Below, piece by piece: positions 9,660-20,432 of a DNA stretch of 64,000 bases. Under the pieces are notes generated by a model, which was not told where the DNA came from, made no database searches, and worked only from the letters and a program-made list of their open reading frames with translations. The first letter of the stretch is position 1. Every line of letters starts with the position of its first letter. Made by a program: the position numbers and the translations under genes. Source of the stretch: Protea cynaroides (taxonomy: Eukaryota > Streptophyta > Magnoliopsida > Proteales > Proteaceae); assembly GCA_028583415.1 (NCBI GenBank), contig CM053269.1:76313567-76377566 (forward strand). The letters run 5' to 3'.

Positions 9660-10904
9660 ATGGCTCCCCGACGTGCTCTTGGGAAACGTTCTCATGGCTC
9701 GAGTTCACGTGCTCCCCAGCCACCAGTTCCCCAATTTGACGAGCACTGATTTCGTTCTATAGAAGCACAGGCTCGATTCCCATGGTTTGATAACAAGAGC
9801 ATAGAATCTGGGCGTCGGGTTAACCTGGATCAGGTGGAGAGATTCGATGTGCGAGCTGCTTTCAACGCGCTTGGGTGGGTACCGGTAATATCCTACACTG
9901 ATACCACCCGTCCCAATATGGTTAAGCATTTCTATGCTAACCTGGAGCTGCATGGAGATGTTAACGATCCCAACCAAGGTAGGGATTTGCGCATCACCAG
10001 TTATGTCAGGGGTGTACCTATCTCATTCAACACCCACCAGCTGGCCGACCTTCTAGGGGTTCCTAATGATGGAGACCTAGTGTATTGCCCTCCCAAAGCG
10101 AAGGGCTATCTAACTGAGGATCTGCGCCGAGAGATAGCAGATCAGATACTAAACCCTGGAGCTCCCATGAAGGCGGCTAGCTTGAGACCTGCACCTCGAG
10201 TATATAGTCGCATCATTCAGCACAATATCGTGCCCCAGAGCGGCCACTACAGTAAGTTATCCCAGCTCACTCAGTACATTACTTATTGCGTCTGCACTGG
10301 GGAGCGGGTCTCTCTCCCTTACCTCATCATCAGGACCATGCATCAGGCGACCCTGGCCGATCAGGCCAGTAACCTTCCATACGGTCGTCTCATTACCTTC
10401 CTGCTATGTCGCCTGGGCGTGAGCATGAGAGGCGAGGTGACCGTTGAGGATACTATGACATCCGACATAAACTGGGACGCCATTCAGAGGATGCAGATGG
10501 TTGACCTGCCTGTTAGCGATGACGAGTTGGAGGCTCGCCCTCGCCCACTTGGGAGGGTAGCAGCCGCGGCGGCAGCAGCAGCAGCAGCCAATGCGGCCTA
10601 TGCAGCCGAGCTCGAGCGTGATGATGACGAGGATAGGGCCGAGGGTGTACCAGCGTCAGCTCCACAGCCTACACTTACAACACCACCATCTACCTCTACA
10701 GCTGGACCATCTCAGCCTTCTCCAGACACCATGATGGGTATGTTTATGGAGATCAGGGACGCTCAGCGTGAGATGAGCCGTGACTTGGCGCAGTTGACTC
10801 GCAGTCTCAGAGTCACACAGGATCAGGTGCACTGGCTCAGGGTCGCGTACGAGCGAGATTACGATATAGCAGACCCTATTCCTCCCAGGCCCCATACCCC
10901 ATGA
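9660..10904 (+). CDS. Antisense extra ORF of element B, PF20167-like plant transposon protein
   Basis: The ATG at 9660 follows the intron acceptor. The frame has one TGA (9747-9749, codon 30) and is then open for 385 codons to 10904. The core region (FYANLELHG, SYVRGVPISFNTHQLADLLGVP, then YCPPK) resembles the 'putative plant transposon protein' family PF20167, often seen with LTR elements and of unknown function. After the domain come a polyalanine run (near 10560-10600), an acidic DDDED patch and a C-terminal heptad-like helix (MFMEIRDAQREMSRDLAQ). It lies between the 5' LTR and gag on the opposite strand. The assignment is by eye; role unknown. A DNA- or RNA-binding regulator of the element is one possibility. 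Confidence 0.75.
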
Positions 10905-11214
10905 TTGTCCCTCTTTATTTTCATTCTCTTGACGGTTTATAATACAGGGTAACTGTCCGGTTTGTGGACTGTACCCTGTAGCACTATTTATCTGATACTC
11001 ATTTTCTATTTAATGAAAGTTTTTATGTTTCACCTAACTAGTGTATGTGCACATGTTAAGTTTCATATTTAGAATAATACATTATTCTCTTTCTTAATCA
11101 GTCTTAGGTATCAAACAATGCTTAGGGTGTGTTTGTATTAAGATTTTTAAATTTTTCCTAACTCAGTTCACCAACTTAGTTAAGTGTAATATGGTTTGTT
11201 GGACAGAGCCCGAG
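10905..11214. other. Spacer between the antisense gene end and the primer site
   Basis: AT-rich DNA with TTTAATGAAA and AATAATACATT stretches that could serve as plant-type poly(A) signals for the antisense gene. On the minus strand it is the element's 5' untranslated leader. No ORF was recognised. Confidence 0.5.
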
Positions 11215-11227
11215 GGCTCTGATACCA
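11215..11227 (-). promoter_or_regulatory. Primer binding site of element B (tRNA-iMet)
   Basis: The minus strand reads TGGTATCAGAGCC, three bases after the LTR end (...GTGTGACA). This is the complement of the 3' end of plant initiator methionine tRNA and is the usual primer site of chromoviruses. It fixes the inner boundary of the 5' LTR. Confidence 0.95.
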
Positions 11228-11230
11228 AGT

Positions 11231-13576
11231 TGTCACACCCCAATTCTGATCCAACCAGAATGGTGTGAGTGAACCGTCATTGAACCAACGGTTCACACCA
11301 GGATCTCGAATAGGCCGTGTCCACTCATACAAACCATTACACATAACCACAATCAGAATATAAATAGTACAGCGGAAGTCTTTAAATAAATGAACTAATA
11401 ATCTATTGATAACTTTAAATAAGATATCCAATTATTCAAATCCAAACATATAATATAATATCCTTACATCCATTTAGTCCAACGGAAAATAACTGAAATA
11501 AATAAATAAAGTCAAATCAAAGGTACACGTAGAAAAGGCACTCGCATGAAGCGTCATGCTCGTCCTGTCCTGCCTGTACGTCCAACGTCGCAACACCACC
11601 ATACACCGGAGCATTCATATAGTCGTCAACAGTGTAACCTGCATCAACATCTAAAAACAATGTGTACACAAAGGGTGAGCTCACAACTCAGCTCAGTAAG
11701 ACAATCAGACAGTTTCACAATATTATGCATGAGTAACAATCAATTTTATGCTGTGGTCCGGTTTTAAGTTTGCAATGTGCTATAGAAAGGTTTGGTGGCC
11801 CCCGCACCTCTATACACGAGTGTGTGGCACCTCATGGATCACACCCCCATTGGCCCACATGTACCCATCATGGAATAGAGATAGAGCTAAGATACCCCCG
11901 TACCTCCCCTGATGCTCTACCCATACCAGTACCTAAGCCCCTACTGGCCAGGGCTCGCAAACTAGGTTCGCAACTAACCAATCCTATATGTCATCAATGT
12001 ACGCTTTATCCGAGCACAGCCGTCTACGGCATAGAGATAGAGCTAAGGCATTCCCACACCTCCCCTGATGCCCTATCCGCAACTAACCCACTAGGATAGA
12101 AACAATACGCAGGTAGACCCTATTCCAACATAACTCCCTACGGCATAGAGATAGAGCTAAAGCATCGTGGACAAGCCAGCGTCGACTCGGAGACCACATT
12201 GCCACATAACCATGGCCAGGCCAACATCAATATCGGAGACCACCGTACCACGACCTTCCCCTGATGCCCCACCCGTACCAAGCATGTTAGGATAGAATAC
12301 TACAAAAGTTGCTAGTGTGAGGAGCGATCCCAGGCCCATGCCCCACTCCACACACTAACGAAAATAATCACATGCTTAACAATCACATCCTAACAATGCA
12401 TGAACAGTAATAATAACTGAAATTAAAAGATGACAAGTGAATATGTACAAACACCACATCATATATAATCAGGTGATTAACATCGAATTACTGTCCATTA
12501 ATTATTAGGTTTAGGTCAGATTCCCTTACCTGACGCTCGTTTGATAGCTTGCTCCACGTCGCAAGACCCAAACGGAAAGTCACAAAGTCCTACATAATAT
12601 TAGGGTTTCATTAGAATAGTTTTTCTTAGGGTTTCATGTTGGTCGGAAACCCACAAAGTTACAAAATACTCTCACAGAGCTGACCGGTGGCATGTACTGG
12701 TCACAGCTCTGTGGGGAAGACTGGCGACCGGTATGGTCAGCCGGTCCCCACAGACCAGCCTCCCGGAAGATACCGGTGGCAACATACCGGCCGCACTGTG
12801 TGCAACCGATAAAGTCGACCGGTATGTCTCCGGAAGACCATACTTGGATTTTTCGACTGCCGTTGATCATCCTCCATGGATTTCCAGGGTTTCACCTATC
12901 CATTCTAAGTCTAATCTTGGAGTTAAAGTTATCCCCAACTCATTCACGTTTCGTTTCGATGAATATCATCTCGGAACTCGAATCTAGGGTTTGACGGCAA
13001 CCTAGGGTTTAATATCCAATTTAGGGTTTTAGATCAATACCTACTTTGGATGGTATTGATCCACCCACACAACTATGCTAAAGTCATAGGGTAAGAAGAA
13101 CGATTAAAACACTTACCGTTGACTGGCGTAGAGTGAGCTTCGTTGAACGGCAATGGCGGCACCTCCTTCTTCTTCCTAGCTCCTTCTCCTTTCCAACCTC
13201 TTTCTCTTCTCTAGAGTTTGTGAGAGACAATGGAAAGGATTTGAGGAGGTTTAAGGGTGTATTTATAGGCTAGAATTAGGGTTTAGTAACCCTATTAGGA
13301 TTAGGAAAGTCTTAGGATTTGAAATCAGGAAAGTGGGACCCTCAGAAGTCAATTTTTGGATTTCCACATTCAGCTGCGCAGAGCTGACCGGTCGACCGGT
13401 ACCAAGACCGGTACCATCGATCGGTCATAAATAAAATGATAACTAATTGACCGTCTTTGATCCGATTTCATACTTGTTTGTCATCCCCTCGTCCCGTTTG
13501 GCCCGGTGATGATCGAAAGACCTGCTACGACACAAAACCAAGGTTTAGACCGGGTTTACGGAGTGCGGGTCTTACA
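11231..13576 (-). repeat. 5' LTR of element B (2346 bases, complete)
   Basis: The boundaries are TGTAAGACCCG (13576, minus strand) and GGGGTGTGACA (11231), a TG...CA LTR. A TATA box CCTATAAATAC lies about 310 bases from the LTR start (plus 13259-13269). ACCGGT arrays lie at about 13386-13426, upstream of the TATA box, and 12680-12830, in the transcribed part. The gagatagagctaa modules occur at 11875-12160. The bases after 13576 (AAATT) should be the target-site duplication, but the partner copy is outside the window. Confidence 0.93.
13259..13269 (-). promoter_or_regulatory. TATA box in 5' LTR of element B
   Basis: The minus strand reads GCCTATAAATAC, followed downstream by CT-rich leader sequence. 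The equivalent position in LTR F holds CTATATATAG and in LTR E CTATTTAAAG, so the position is conserved across the family. Confidence 0.7.
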
Positions 13577-14222
13577 AATTGGTTTCCTTTCATTCCTGTA
13601 AATATAACTTTAGAAATCCCTAGGTACATATCTAGGGTTTTTCGACGGAACTAGGACTTTGGATCAATGCCTAGTCTTTCTAGTATTGATCTTAATCTAA
13701 CCTTACCCTAGACAATAACACAGGTGTGGAGCACTCACCATTGGCAGTAGGATGACGATGCTCTTCTTTCCAATGGAGTTTTCCTTCTACAGAGCTTCCT
13801 CGATTTCACTGCTCTTCTTCAGATCTCCCTTTCAAACTCTAGGATTTATGAGAGTCAACAAAAGGGTGTAAGGAGGAGAAGGAGTCAATATAGAGAGAGG
13901 GATATCCTTTTTGGAGTCTCTCTCACGTATGGAAGGTCTCCAACAACCAAATTTGAAAGGTGGGACCCATTAGAGTCCGTTTCCAATTCGAGATACTCGA
14001 AATAGGCTGACCGGACTGACATACGGGTCGGACTATTCATGAGACCGGTATGTCTCAACCAATCAGACCAGACAGCGTAAGTTTGAGTCTGTTTTGTCTA
14101 GTTTTTGTACCTGGACTTATGATTCATCATCCGATCGTCTCTTTTGACCCAATTATGATTGGAAGACCTGTCAAGACACAAAAACGTAGGTTAAACTAGG
14201 TTCGAGGAGTACGAGTCTTACA
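13577..14222 (-). mobile_element. LTR D: 5' part of an older related LTR, cut by element B
   Basis: The sequence follows the LTR pattern (ctagggtttttcgac..., ...agtattgatc...) but is clearly diverged from B. On the minus strand it starts TGTAAGACTCG at 14222, directly after a polypurine tract (14223-14236). It holds a degenerate ACCGGT array at about 14008-14056. It is therefore the 3' LTR of an element whose internal part is almost gone. B appears to have inserted into it at 13577. Confidence 0.78.
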
Positions 14223-14275
14223 ACTCCCTCACCCTTATAAGAAATTTTGTCCTCGAAATTTGCATGTGCGGGTGC
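14223..14275 (-). mobile_element. Polypurine tract and residual internal end of the LTR D element
   Basis: The minus strand reads AAGGGTGAGGGAGT immediately before LTR D and aligns with 3851-3890 of element B, including the 'gaaattttgtcctcgaaatttgcatg' stretch. The internal region stops after about 50 bases where COG5-like sequence begins. Confidence 0.75.
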
Positions 14276-14319
14276 CACAAAGAGAGAGGTGTTATCGTAG
14301 ATATTGCACAGGTGTTTTC

Positions 14320-14560
14320 TAATCGGAGCTGCTTTTCGGGAAGACAGAACCCTTCTTCGAGCTTTTCAGCTAGTGCAGTGGCGGAACTAGAGCTTAGGGC
14401 TTGGGAGGAGAAGCAAGCAGAGTCGAAGTCAGAGGAGAGGAAGGTGGAGAAGACAGGATCGGAGGCAAAGGCATTGAGAGGAGAAGTAGTGGTGGTGGAG
14501 GAGGAAAGGAAGGGAGTGGTAGTGGAAGTTCCAAAGTTTGGAGTTGCAGAGGAAGTGGCG
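14320..14560 (-). pseudogene. COG5: COG5 N-terminal fragment (inverted half)
   Basis: The frame reads a Ser/Thr-rich stretch, then SPLNAFASDPVFSTFL, DFDSACFSSQAL and AEKLEEG...EKQLRLE. These match the N-terminus of plant COG subunit 5, a component of the conserved oligomeric Golgi tethering complex. Homology ends near 14322. The next part of COG5 is found on the opposite strand at 14578-14760, so the gene piece has been broken and inverted. Only about 80 codons remain, without the rest of the gene, so it cannot make a working subunit. Confidence 0.72.
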
Positions 14561-14577
14561 ATTGGTGTGAGATCCGG

Positions 14578-14760
14578 TTCAAGACCCTCCAGCTCTCCAA
14601 CATCCACCATACCGCTGAGCTCCTGCAATTTATCGTTATGAGTTTGCACTTATCCAAGAAATTGCGAGAACTAATGGGTTCGGCTACCTTTGAACCTGAA
14701 AAATTGGACCTTTCTAAGGCTGCTCAGTTCCACCGCAAGATTCAGACGTTGTACGAGAAA
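14578..14760 (+). pseudogene. COG5: COG5 following segment, in opposite orientation
   Basis: The plus strand reads KTLQLSNIHHTAELLQ, LSKKLRELM and PEKLDLSKAAQFHRKI. This fits the helical stretch of plant COG5 that normally follows the N-terminal fragment by a short interval. It loses homology after about 14757. Being head-to-head with 14320-14560, it marks an inversion inside a captured or pseudogenised COG5 piece. The assignment is from memory of the family and needs a protein search. Confidence 0.7.
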
Positions 14761-14764
14761 AGAA

Positions 14765-15380
14765 ATGTGGATCATGAGTTTGTGACGGTTGAGTGAGGCA
14801 TGTATTCTAGTAGCTATTATGGATCCGAGCTTGAAAAGCACAGGGACGTGGGAAAGAAGAGTCTCTTTTTCCACAGAATTCAATCGCAGATTTTGGAATT
14901 TTCCTTCGTTTGGACATGAAAACGAATTTGGGGAGGTAGGAATTTGAAGTTTTCCCATCGCTGCAAATGGTAATCAGAGATGAAGACCAAAGCCACAAAG
15001 GTGTATCCGGTGGAAATCAATTTTGTATGCAAATAGGGGAGAAATCACAAAAAATTTCATTTTGGAGAAGATGGAGTTGCTGGTCAAAGTAGTAATTTTT
15101 TATTTCTTAATTTAAAATAATAAGGGTGTAAATGTCTTTTACTATTTTGAGTGTTTTCTGTTGGTTAAGTGTGTGCGGTTGATGTTGTCAGAAACTTATG
15201 GGTGATAGTTGATGTTTCAGATACTTTTTGGATAGTTTGTGAAATTTTGTCAAGAATAAAACATTAAAGTGATGATTTTTTTTTTTAACTAATGTCATGA
15301 ACTTTTTTTTGTTAAAAAGACTAATGTCATGATTTTGACATTATGCTCTCTATCTCTAACTTTGATGGATCTCACTTTAA
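14765..15380. other. Unassigned AT-rich spacer
   Basis: No coding homology was recognised. The stretch contains short T runs and a repeated 'taatgtcatga' phrase near 15290-15330. It separates the COG5 fragment from the LINE relic. Confidence 0.5.
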
Positions 15381-15384
15381 ATTA

Positions 15385-17112
15385 CCTAAATCCTACCATG
15401 ACAATATTAAGAAAGAAGCTGGGAATTTTTTTTAGAGTAAAGGAAATAATAAAAAAGGAATTCATTGGATGTCCTGGGATAGATTATATCAATTTAAGGA
15501 GAGAGGGGGGTTGGGATTAAAGGACCCTTATATGCAGAATCTTGCTCTTTTGACTAAATTGGCCTGGAGATTATATAAATTCCTTGACTCTAATTGAAGT
15601 CTTATTTATAAGGCAATTTATGTCCCAAATTCAGACTTCTTATATGCTAATATGGGAAACCTACCTTTTTGGGCCTGGAGAAGTATCTTAAAAGGGAGGA
15701 AAATTTTATTGGCTGGCCTATTATGGCAAGTTGGGGATGGGTCCCATATCAAGATCGAGGAGGATAATTGGATTCCTTCATCAAAGAATTTCAAGTTGAA
15801 TTTTCCTAATTTTTGGGATTGTCCCCTTACATATGTTTCTGAGCTCATTGACCAATAGATTCGGGTCTGGCGATAAGATCTCCTTGCTTTATTCCTTCAT
15901 CCAAAGGATATATCGAATATTCTTAAGATCCAACTCAGTCTTTATCATGTAGAGGATAATCGTGTTTGGGGAGGAGCTAAAAACGATATGATGATCGTCA
16001 AATCTGCATATCATTTTATATCTAATCTTAAGGATGTGGCGGTTAGTTAGCTTCCTTCTTCTCATTTTCTCCAATGGAAACTCATTCCTAAAGAGTATGG
16101 AAAAAGATATGGCATTGTAAAACATTACCAAAGATAAAATCCTTCCTCTGGAGAGCTTGCGATCAAGCGGCCGGATCTAGAGATGGTCTTGTCAAAAGTA
16201 ATCTCCATTTTATTCCTTCTTGTAGAAGGTATGGCTATGAATCCGAGAGTATTGATCACATCATCCTTACTTGCTCATTGGCTATAACTATTTGGTTTGG
16301 ATCCCCCCCTCTCTTTTATGATTCCGGAGGATCATTCTCTTTCAATTTCCAGCTGAATTTCTAAATGGAGTTCCTTAAGTTTCAGTTCGAAGCAACATTC
16401 GGTTCATGGATTTGGATTGTTTTCATTTATTAGCTGGTTTATATGGAAGGCCAGGAATGACTGGATATTTATAATCAAAAGGAATGGCAGCCTAAGGAGG
16501 TTATTATGAAGGCTAATATGGCCTTCAATGAATTATTATCTTTTCTAGGTAACCAAACAGATCCAAATATTTCGCTTGTTGCAGGGTTGAGGAGCAAGCT
16601 AAATGGATCGGGCCACCTTCCAGAACGATCAAAATCACGACGCCAACATTGTCGGTGTTGTAGGAGGCTTGGGATTTGTAGGCAGAAATTCGTTGGGTGA
16701 CTTGGAAGTTGTTGTATCTCTCCCCTCCTCCTTTCCATCAGTGAGATGTGGCAAAGCCCTTGCTATTAGAACAACATCATATCATGCAATTGAGAAGGAT
16801 TGAAATTCTATCATCATTGAATATGATTGTCTGGACATTGTCTCAACTATCCAAAAGGCCTCTACTTCGGTTTACTTTGAGTCTCAACTGATTGTAGATG
16901 ACATTCTTGTTTAAAGTTCCAAGTTTTCTAGTTGTTTCTTCATTTATGTTCATAGGGGAATGAATCATGTTGCTCACAGGATGGCCACCAGCTATTCGGG
17001 AAAGATAGTTTGGTTGTATTTCCTTCCTTGTCTTCACCCTTAGATAAGTGATGATGCCTTGACTTGTTCTCGAAATTTAATTCAATGAATTTCTTTGTTA
17101 CCAAAAAACAAA
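15385..17112 (+). mobile_element. LINE relic, 3' part (RT tail, zinc region, RNase H)
   Basis: The sequence begins with the end of the reverse transcriptase (HWMSWDRLYQFKERGGLGLKD, then LLTKLAWRLY). It continues with the typical plant L1 segment SILKGRKILLAG...GDGSHIKIEEDNWIP and the cysteine/RT-associated region. It ends with a plant RNase H of the RVT_3 type (NHVAHRMA near 16970). The element closes with GAATTTCTTTGTTACCAAAAAAC, a common plant LINE 3' end with a short A tail. Many stops and shifts are present, and the 5' half is missing, as is usual after incomplete reverse transcription. Confidence 0.85.
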
Positions 17113-18047
17113 AGAAAAGAAGACAACCACCCTGTTGAATGTCAGAATTACCTCTAATATGATTTCTAAATTTTCATTAAACCACTAAAACTGACAGATT
17201 AAAAAATCTTCTTTTTACCATGGCCGAAGAAAAATCGTCCCCATTTCTTTTATGTTTGCTTCTTTAAAATAACTCCACTGATCTAAACTATCACACCCCA
17301 ATTCCAGTTGAACCAGAAGTGTGAGTGAACTGCCACTAAACCAACGGTTCACATCAAGATCTCAATAAGACCGTGTCCACTCATACAAACCATTGCATAT
17401 AACCATAATCAGAATATAAATAGATATAGTGGAAGTCTTAAATTAAATGAACTGAGTACTCTATTGATAAATTAAATAAATTATCCAATTATTCAAATAC
17501 TAAAACATAAATAAATGTTCTTACATTGTTTATAAAATCCAATTGAAATAAATAAAATAAATTAAAATCATCCTAGAGGTACATGCAGAAGGGCACTCGC
17601 ATGAAGCGTCATGCTTGTCCTCCCCTGCTTGCACTTCTAAAATAGCAACACCTCTATATACTGGAGCATCCACATAGTCCTCCACAGTGTAACATGCATC
17701 AACATCTAAAAATGGTGTATACACAAGGGTGAGCTCACAACTTAGCTCAGTAAGAAAATCAGACAATGCAACACACATCATGCATGAATAACATTCATAT
17801 TATGGTCTAGTTTTAAGTTTGCAATTTGCTATAGAAAGTATTGACGGCCACCGCACCTATATACACGAGTGTGTGAATCCATCCAGTGGGTCAAATACCA
17901 CTGTCGTCCTACATGCACCCACCATGGAATAGAGATAGAGCTAAAGTGTCCGGATCACACACCGCCAACACTTCCCTTGATGCCCTACCCATACCAACAC
18001 GTAAGCCCCTGTTGGTGAGGGCTTGCAAACTGGGATCGCAACTAACC

Positions 18048-20432
18048 TGTAAGACCCGTATCGTACTAATCGGTCTTACCATCTTGTATCAGGTCTTCCT
18101 ATCATGGTCGGGCCAAGTGGACCAAGTGCGTGAAGAAACCACAAGACCAGGTATGAATTTGAACAAAAAAACAGTCAATTAGGAGTGTGTGGTCGCATAC
18201 CTAAACAAGTGTGGTCGACTACACCTCAGACCAAAGCGACCACATAAATCTGGGTCGTGTGGTCGCAAGTTTTGGACTGTGTGGTCGATGGGTTTTGCGA
18301 CCACACCTCCGGCCACACGAACCCAGTCAGATTCTGTGATTAGGAAACCTTCCTAATCTGAAGGGGGTTCTTTCCTAATCTAAGTAGGACTTTGTATGAA
18401 GGGTTTTCCTCTATATATAGGACGTCCCTTAGCCTCTTTCATCCTTTTAAAACTCAAACTGAAAGAGAAGAGGAGGAAGAGGAGGAGAATTGAAGAGGAA
18501 AATTAAGAGGAGAAAATTCAAAGAGAACTCTGAATCTTCAACAAGTTTAAGGTATGAAAATATTCTCCATGTCAATTGAATGTCTAGAATAGATCATGAA
18601 GGAGATAAGGATTTAAGTGAGACCCCAACCATCAATCCATAGACAAATTTCAAGAGATCCATGGAAGGAATCTATGTGGATGATGGATTGTGTAAAAATA
18701 CTAATTTTAAGCCATAGAACAATTATAGGAAGGATCATGATGATAAGCCAAGGAATCAAAATATAAAGGAATGGAGTTGGAAGTGAAGAGTCGACCATCA
18801 CATGTGTGGTTGCATGATATGCGACCACACGAGACACACATATCCGACCACACACCCTCGGGAAGTCCAGGGAGGGTGTGGTCGCATGTGTGGTCGCATG
18901 ATATGCGACCACACGAGAGACACATGATCGACCACATGCCCTCGGAAAGTTTCCAGGGAGGGTGTGGTCGCATGGTATGCAACCACACCTTGCGACCACA
19001 CACTCTGTGGTCGCAAAAACTGAGACCACAGGTGCTGCCACACTTGCGACCACTCAGTTTCTGGAAGTCTGAATTGTTGAAAATAAATTCTAATTTAAAA
19101 TCTATAAATTTGTTAGGTTTCCAAGTGGTCCAAAAGTGATTTACAAAACTTGAACGAGGAACTACCATCGACCAAAGGTGAGGGAACAAGACCTAAATTA
19201 ATTGACTAATAATAAACTGTTTTACTTATTGAGTCCAATGCTATGAATGATTCTATGCTTGTATGTTTGTAATGTGTATTTCACATGTCATCCAATATTC
19301 CTGTTATTACTGCTCATGCATATTTAATTCAGTTTATTTATAACATGATGATGATGATGTTGCTAGGAATAGGCATGTGAATGTATGTGTATGGTTAGTG
19401 TACTTGATACGAGTGGAGCATCAAGGGGAGGACGTGACATTGTGGTTCGTCCTGGTCACCAGACTCTAGCTATATCTCTACTCAAGTCTTGTCCACTAAC
19501 ATCGTCGTATCGTCATTACCTTAACAGAACTATTACGTCGTAGGACATTAGGGGAGGTGGTCTCGGACCGTGTAGTCTCTGACTCTGTCGGGGGAGCCTT
19601 AGCTCTATCTCTATAAACGTATTGAGGGATGCTGGGGTGAGGTCTTGTATATACTGTTTGACATTAGGATTGGTTAGTTGCGAGTCCAGTTTGCAAGCCC
19701 TTGCCAATAAGGGCTTACATATTAGTATGGGTAGGGGCATCAGGAGAAGTGTTATGCGGTGTTTGATCCGGGCACTTTAGCTCTATCTCTATTCCATGAT
19801 GGGTGCATGTGAGATGGCAATGATGTTTGATCCATTGGGGGGCTTCACACATTCGTGTATAGAGGTGCGACGACCACCAATCATTTCTATTGCATATTAC
19901 AAACTTATGAACCAGACCAAAGATATGAATTGAATGCATGCATATGTTTGTTGCATTGTTTTGTTTGCTCACTGAGCCATGATGTGTGCTCACCCTTTTG
20001 ACGTCGAATATTTTTAGTTGATGATACTGGTCCTACTGTGGAAGATTATATGAATGCATCGATGTACGGACATGTTGCTGCGATGGACATGGAAGCTATG
20101 GTGGAGTCGCATGATTCGTCGTGCGAGTGCAACTCATGTGTTTTCGATTAGATTTAGTTGTTGGATTATTCGAAACATGTAATTGATTAATTTATTTTAT
20201 TTTATGTCTTTAGTCATTTGGAGATAATTGGATAATTTATTTATGTTATCACTGTTAGATACTCAGTTCATTAATATTAAAAACTTTCGCTATTGTTTAT
20301 TTACTCTGATTATGATTGTGGATGTATCTAGTTTAATCAAATGGACACGGTCTATTCGAGATCCTGGTTGAACCGTTGGATCATAGACGGTTCATCACAC
20401 CATTCTGATTGGTTCAGAATTGGGGTGTGACA
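18048..20432 (+). mobile_element. LTR F: solo LTR nested in LTR E, opposite orientation
   Basis: It begins TGTAAGACCCG and ends GGGGTGTGACA (2385 bases). A perfect 5-bp target-site duplication TAACC flanks it at 18043-18047 and 20433-20437. It is related to LTRs A, B and E, but its arrays use GTGGTCGC/GCGACCAC (about 18182-18316 and 18788-19050). A TATA box CTATATATAG lies at 18411-18420. The gagatagagctaa modules appear in reverse complement at about 19590-19800. No internal sequence is present. Confidence 0.94.
18411..18420 (+). promoter_or_regulatory. TATA box of LTR F
   Basis: CTATATATAG is followed by GACGTCCCTTAGCC and a purine-rich leader. It sits about 365 bases into the LTR, just downstream of the first palindrome array, matching the order in LTR B. 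Confidence 0.75.

Larger units (their letters stand above)
1662..13576 (-). mobile_element. Element B: Ty3/gypsy chromovirus (Tekay/Del-like), degenerate
   Basis: This is a nearly complete LTR retrotransposon read on the minus strand: 5' LTR 11231-13576, primer site 11215-11227, an antisense extra gene 9660-10904, gag 7470-8753, pol 3917-7407, polypurine tract 3851-3864 and 3' LTR 1662-3850. The order PR-RT-RH-IN plus a C-terminal chromodomain places it among plant chromoviruses of the Tekay/Del type. Stops and frameshifts make it non-autonomous as it stands. The two LTR copies are close: in the 330 bases compared by eye (2058-2387 against 11770-12099) six positions differ. B lies within LTR D (13577-14222) and is itself interrupted by LTR A. 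Confidence 0.92.

Noticed and set aside
18613..19189. Several overlapping ORFs with repeated Cys/His/Trp-rich peptides on both strands
   Set aside because: They are translations of the GTGGTCGC/GCGACCAC array in LTR F, present in several frames at once.
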